Below are positions 61,093 to 64,000 of a DNA stretch of 64,000 nt, piece by piece. Source of the DNA: Pseudoalteromonas luteoviolacea NCIMB 1944 (GTDB lineage Bacteria; Pseudomonadota; Gammaproteobacteria; Enterobacterales; Alteromonadaceae); assembly GCF_001625565.1 (NCBI RefSeq), contig NZ_AUXS01000056.1:1-64000 (forward strand), given 5' to 3'. A program made the translations under genes and the position numbers. Positions within the stretch are counted from its first letter, which is position 1. Every line of letters begins with the position of its first letter. The notes under the pieces are model-generated. The model was not told where the DNA came from and searched no databases. It saw nothing but the letters and a program-made list of their open reading frames with translations.

Positions 61093-63729
61093 ATGGGCAA
61101 ATCGCTAGTAATCGTAGAGTCTCCCGCAAAGGCCAAAACTATTAATAAGTATTTGGGAAAAGACTACATTGTGAAATCCAGTGTAGGTCATGTTCGTGAT
61201 CTACCAACGTCAGGAGCGGGTAAAACCAAAGGGGTTGCTACCAAGTCTCCGGCTGAAGTACGTAAAATGTCACCAGAAGAGAAGGCGGCATATCGCAAAC
61301 AGAAGGACTACGCTAATTTAGTTGCAAGAATGGGCATAGACCCTGAGAAGGGCTGGGAGCCTCACTATGAAGTGTTGCCTGGCAAGGAAAAAGTTGTCCA
61401 AGAGCTTACAAAGCTTGCTCAAGATGCAGACCACATCTATCTCGCAACCGATTTGGATAGAGAAGGAGAAGCAATCGCTTGGCACCTTGAAGAGATCATC
61501 GGTGGCGATGCGTCAAAGTATAAGCGGGTGGTATTTAACGAGATAACCAAAAACGCGATTACGCAAGCGTTTGAGGCGCCTGGCCAGCTCAATACTGATA
61601 TGGTGTATGCACAACAAGCTCGCCGTTTTCTAGACCGAGTTGTAGGTTTTATGGTTTCACCTCTACTGTGGCAAAAAGTCGCACGTGGGTTATCAGCAGG
61701 CCGAGTTCAGTCAGTTGCTGTGCGTTTGTTGGTTGAGCGAGAAAGAGAAATTAAAGCGTTTATCCCTGAAGAGTTCTGGGATATTCATGCCGATACTAAG
61801 CTGGCAGCAAGCGATGTTCGCTTTGCTGTGACAAAGTATCAAGGTCAAGCGTTTAAGCCCGTTAACGAGCAAGAAGCATTAAAAGCAGTAGCGGATATTG
61901 AAAGCGCAAGTCTTTCTGTTGTTAAAGTTGAAGAGAAGCCAAGTAAGAGTAAGCCGAGTGCACCTTTTATTACTTCAACTATGCAGCAGGCTGCGAGCAC
62001 CAGATTGGGTTACGGCGTAAAGAAAACCATGATGTTGGCGCAACGTTTGTATGAAGCAGGTTACATAACGTATATGCGTACCGACTCAACAAACCTGTCA
62101 AATGATGCTGTTGAAATGTGTCGCGACTATATTCAAGGTAACTTTGGCGATAAGTACTTGCCAAAAGCACCTATAAAATATAGCGCCAAAGGTAATGCTC
62201 AGGAAGCGCACGAAGCAATTAGACCGTCTGACGTAAATGTATTGTCAGGGCATGTTGAAGGCGTAGATGCGGACGCTAAGAAGTTATATGAGCTTATTTG
62301 GCGACAGTTTGTTGCTTGCCAAATGACGCCTGCTGAGTATGACCTGACCAATATCACTCTTGGTGCAAACGACTATACGTTGAAAGCGCGTGGGCGTGTA
62401 CTGAGATTTGACGGTTGGACTAAAGTACAACCAGCAGTGCGCAAAAAGAACGAAGAAGAGCAAGCATTGCCTGCTGTGGCCGTAGGTGACAACGTTGACT
62501 TAGTGAGCCTTGATCCTAAACAGCACTTCACTAAGCCACCGGCTAGATACAGTGAAGCAAGCTTAGTTAAAGAATTGGAAAAAAGAGGGATTGGTCGTCC
62601 GTCTACTTACGCAGCGATTATCTCGACAATCCAAGAGCGTGGTTATGTACGTGTAGAAAATAGACGTTTCTTCGCTGAAAAAATGGGAGAGATAGTCACA
62701 GACCGCTTAGTTGAGAACTTTAACGATCTAATGAACTTTGACTTTACAGCAAAAATGGAAGGCCGTTTGGATGACATTGCTGAAGGTGAAAGGGAATGGA
62801 CTCATGTTCTTGATAAGTTTTATGCGGATTTTTCACAGCAGCTTGAATTGGCAGGTCAAGACGAAGCCGAAGGCGGCATGCGTCAAAATGTGATGGTCGA
62901 GACAGACATTGACTGTACAACTTGTGGCAGAAAAATGGGTATTCGTACTGCATCGACTGGTGTGTTCTTAGGCTGTACCGGGTATAGCTTGCCACCTAAA
63001 GAACGTTGCACAACAACAATGAATCTGATCTCTGGTGATGAAGCCATTGATGCTGATGATGTTGAAGATGCTGAAACAGAAAGTTTAAGACAGAAAAAAC
63101 GCTGCCCAATCTGTGAAACGGCAATGGACTCATATCTGATAGATGAGACACGCAAGATCCATGTGTGCGGTAATAACCCCGCATGTGGTGGTTATGTTGT
63201 TGAACAGGGAACATTCAAGATAAAAGGTTATGATGGACCTGTTATTGAGTGTGACAAATGTGGCGCTGATATGCAGCTCAAGTCAGGTCGTTTTGGCAAG
63301 TACTTTGGTTGTACAAAAGAAGATTGTAAAAATACGCGCAAACTGCTGAAAAGCGGTGAGCCTGCTCCACCAAAAGAAGATCCAGTTCCGCTACCTGAAT
63401 TGGAATGTGAAAAGTCGGAAGCACACTTCGTCCTGAGAGACGGTGCATCAGGCATTTTCTTGGCGGCGCATACATTTCCTAAATCACGGGAGACTCGCGC
63501 GCCAAAAGTGGCAGAGCTGAAGAGATTTAGAGATCGTATTTCTCCTAAGTTTTATTATCTTGCGGATGCACCTGAGCAGGATAACGATGGAAACTTGGCT
63601 GTAGTTAGGTACTCTCGAAAAACGAAGACTCAATATGTCATGACAGAAGTTGAAGGAAAAGCCACAGGCTGGAAAGCAACCTTTGTTGATGGTAAGTGGG
63701 TTGAAGAAGAGAAAAAGCGTAAAAAATAA
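61093..63729 (+). CDS. topA: DNA topoisomerase I (type IA)
   Basis: This 878-residue enzyme relaxes negative supercoils by cutting one strand and linking to the 5' phosphate. The Toprim domain opens with SLVIVESPAKAKTINKYLG (Glu9) and has TDLDREGEA (Asp120, Asp122). The active-site Tyr327 lies in GYITYMRTDSTN. Three C-terminal zinc ribbons are visible: CTTCG...GCTGY, CPIC...CGNNPACGG and CDKCG...CTKEDC, followed by a basic tail. The length is close to E. coli TopA (865). The start is ATG 61093, with only a weak ribosome-binding site (AGG). Confidence 0.97.
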   Translation: MGKSLVIVESPAKAKTINKYLGKDYIVKSSVGHVRDLPTSGAGKTKGVATKSPAEVRKMSPEEKAAYRKQKDYANLVARMGIDPEKGWEPHYEVLPGKEKVVQELTKLAQDADHIYLATDLDREGEAIAWHLEEIIGGDASKYKRVVFNEITKNAITQAFEAPGQLNTDMVYAQQARRFLDRVVGFMVSPLLWQKVARGLSAGRVQSVAVRLLVEREREIKAFIPEEFWDIHADTKLAASDVRFAVTKYQGQAFKPVNEQEALKAVADIESASLSVVKVEEKPSKSKPSAPFITSTMQQAASTRLGYGVKKTMMLAQRLYEAGYITYMRTDSTNLSNDAVEMCRDYIQGNFGDKYLPKAPIKYSAKGNAQEAHEAIRPSDVNVLSGHVEGVDADAKKLYELIWRQFVACQMTPAEYDLTNITLGANDYTLKARGRVLRFDGWTKVQPAVRKKNEEEQALPAVAVGDNVDLVSLDPKQHFTKPPARYSEASLVKELEKRGIGRPSTYAAIISTIQERGYVRVENRRFFAEKMGEIVTDRLVENFNDLMNFDFTAKMEGRLDDIAEGEREWTHVLDKFYADFSQQLELAGQDEAEGGMRQNVMVETDIDCTTCGRKMGIRTASTGVFLGCTGYSLPPKERCTTTMNLISGDEAIDADDVEDAETESLRQKKRCPICETAMDSYLIDETRKIHVCGNNPACGGYVVEQGTFKIKGYDGPVIECDKCGADMQLKSGRFGKYFGCTKEDCKNTRKLLKSGEPAPPKEDPVPLPELECEKSEAHFVLRDGASGIFLAAHTFPKSRETRAPKVAELKRFRDRISPKFYYLADAPEQDNDGNLAVVRYSRKTKTQYVMTEVEGKATGWKATFVDGKWVEEEKKRKK

Positions 63730-63732
63730 CTA

Positions 63733-63760
63733 AAAAGGCCAGCATTTGCTGGCCTTTTAT
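63733..63760 (+). terminator. Terminator after topA
   Basis: AAAAGGCCAGCA (63733-63744) pairs with TGCTGGCCTTTT (63747-63758) around two bases (a four-base effective loop). A T-run is part of the stem end. Confidence 0.88.
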
Positions 63761-63877
63761 TGAACAGACCTTTTCAAAGCAACGCCAATCAAATTAACCT
63801 ACCGAGGAGCCAAAATCACAGCTATATCTGTTTTAATGATTGCGTATTCTATGCATCTAAATTAGAAACGTGAACAG

Positions 63878-63906
63878 TTGACTTGCCTCTGTTGGCCCTC
63901 TATTCT
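63878..63906 (+). promoter_or_regulatory. Sigma-70 promoter for the gene at the right edge
   Basis: TTGACT (63878-63883, five of six), a 17-base spacer and TATTCT (63901-63906, four of six) predict a start near 63913 and a leader of about 80 bases. Confidence 0.6.
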
Positions 63907-63991
63907 AACGCCCTCTGTATTAATCCACTAATACAAAAAATATCAACAACGGATCTAAAAATAGGTGTTGATTTACATAAGGAAAACAGTA

Positions 63992-64000
63992 ATGAATAAG
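63992..64000 (+). CDS. First three codons of a gene running off the right edge
   Basis: ATG AAT AAG is preceded by ATAAGGAAAACAGTA, a good ribosome-binding site (TAAGGA) at about 8 bases spacing, and by a sigma-70 promoter. The product cannot be identified from three codons. Confidence 0.55.

Overview
The window reads as a chromosomal segment of a marine gammaproteobacterium of the Alteromonadales, most likely Pseudoalteromonas or a close relative. The base composition is moderately AT-rich, and the gene neighbourhoods (msrC-proQ-prc, pepN-DUF2835, gdhB-pyrD-zapC-rlmKL-uup, comEC-msbA-lpxK-ycaR-kdsB) and the load of sodium-coupled transporters fit that group. This assignment rests on protein and gene-order recognition only; no database search was run. 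There are no insertion sequences, phage genes, CRISPR arrays or rRNA genes. Almost all of the window is core genome. Layout, left to right: The window opens inside one tRNA-Ser gene and continues with a complete tRNA-Ser(UGA). Next come a small orphan membrane protein, the run msrC-small acidic protein-proQ-prc, an NhaC-type antiporter and pepN-DUF2835. From 9.1 to 16.3 kb a strong extended -10 promoter with an 18-bp palindrome over its start point drives a four-gene envelope operon: an outer-membrane DUF1302 barrel, a periplasmic DUF1329 protein, a Ycf48-like beta-propeller and an inner-membrane MMPL/RND transporter. This is the most system-like and least understood part of the window. From 16.4 to 29.1 kb lie the 180-kDa-type NAD glutamate dehydrogenase, pyrD, zapC, and the overlapping rlmKL-glutaredoxin-uup-DUF3466 run. 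DUF2062 and comEC diverge at 29.7 kb, and a tight plus-strand run follows: comEC, msbA, lpxK, ycaR, kdsB, an RluA-family pseudouridine synthase and tcdA. It combines DNA uptake, lipid A and Kdo supply, and RNA modification. An unrecognised 412-residue gene and about 600 bp of non-coding or decayed sequence separate tcdA from its functional partners csdE-csdA, which run on the minus strand. A DUF4136 lipoprotein and a complete mksF-mksE-mksB condensin operon without a nearby mksG nuclease follow, also on the minus strand. The last third carries nhaD, then lysC behind a lysine riboswitch whose leader also holds a perfect methionine-repressor (MetJ) box and a helix that can hide the ribosome-binding site. 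After these come DUF924, an NSS sodium symporter, minus-strand D-lactate dehydrogenase with a glutathione peroxidase, a 3-hydroxyisobutyrate-dehydrogenase-like reductase and a dicarboxylate symporter. A 1734-residue Ig-like repeat lipoprotein and topA close the window, with the promoter and first codons of one more gene at the right edge. Together the genes serve housekeeping (RNA modification, envelope lipid synthesis, chromosome organisation, amino-acid and nucleotide synthesis) and sodium-based marine physiology (NhaC, NhaD, NSS and DAACS carriers).
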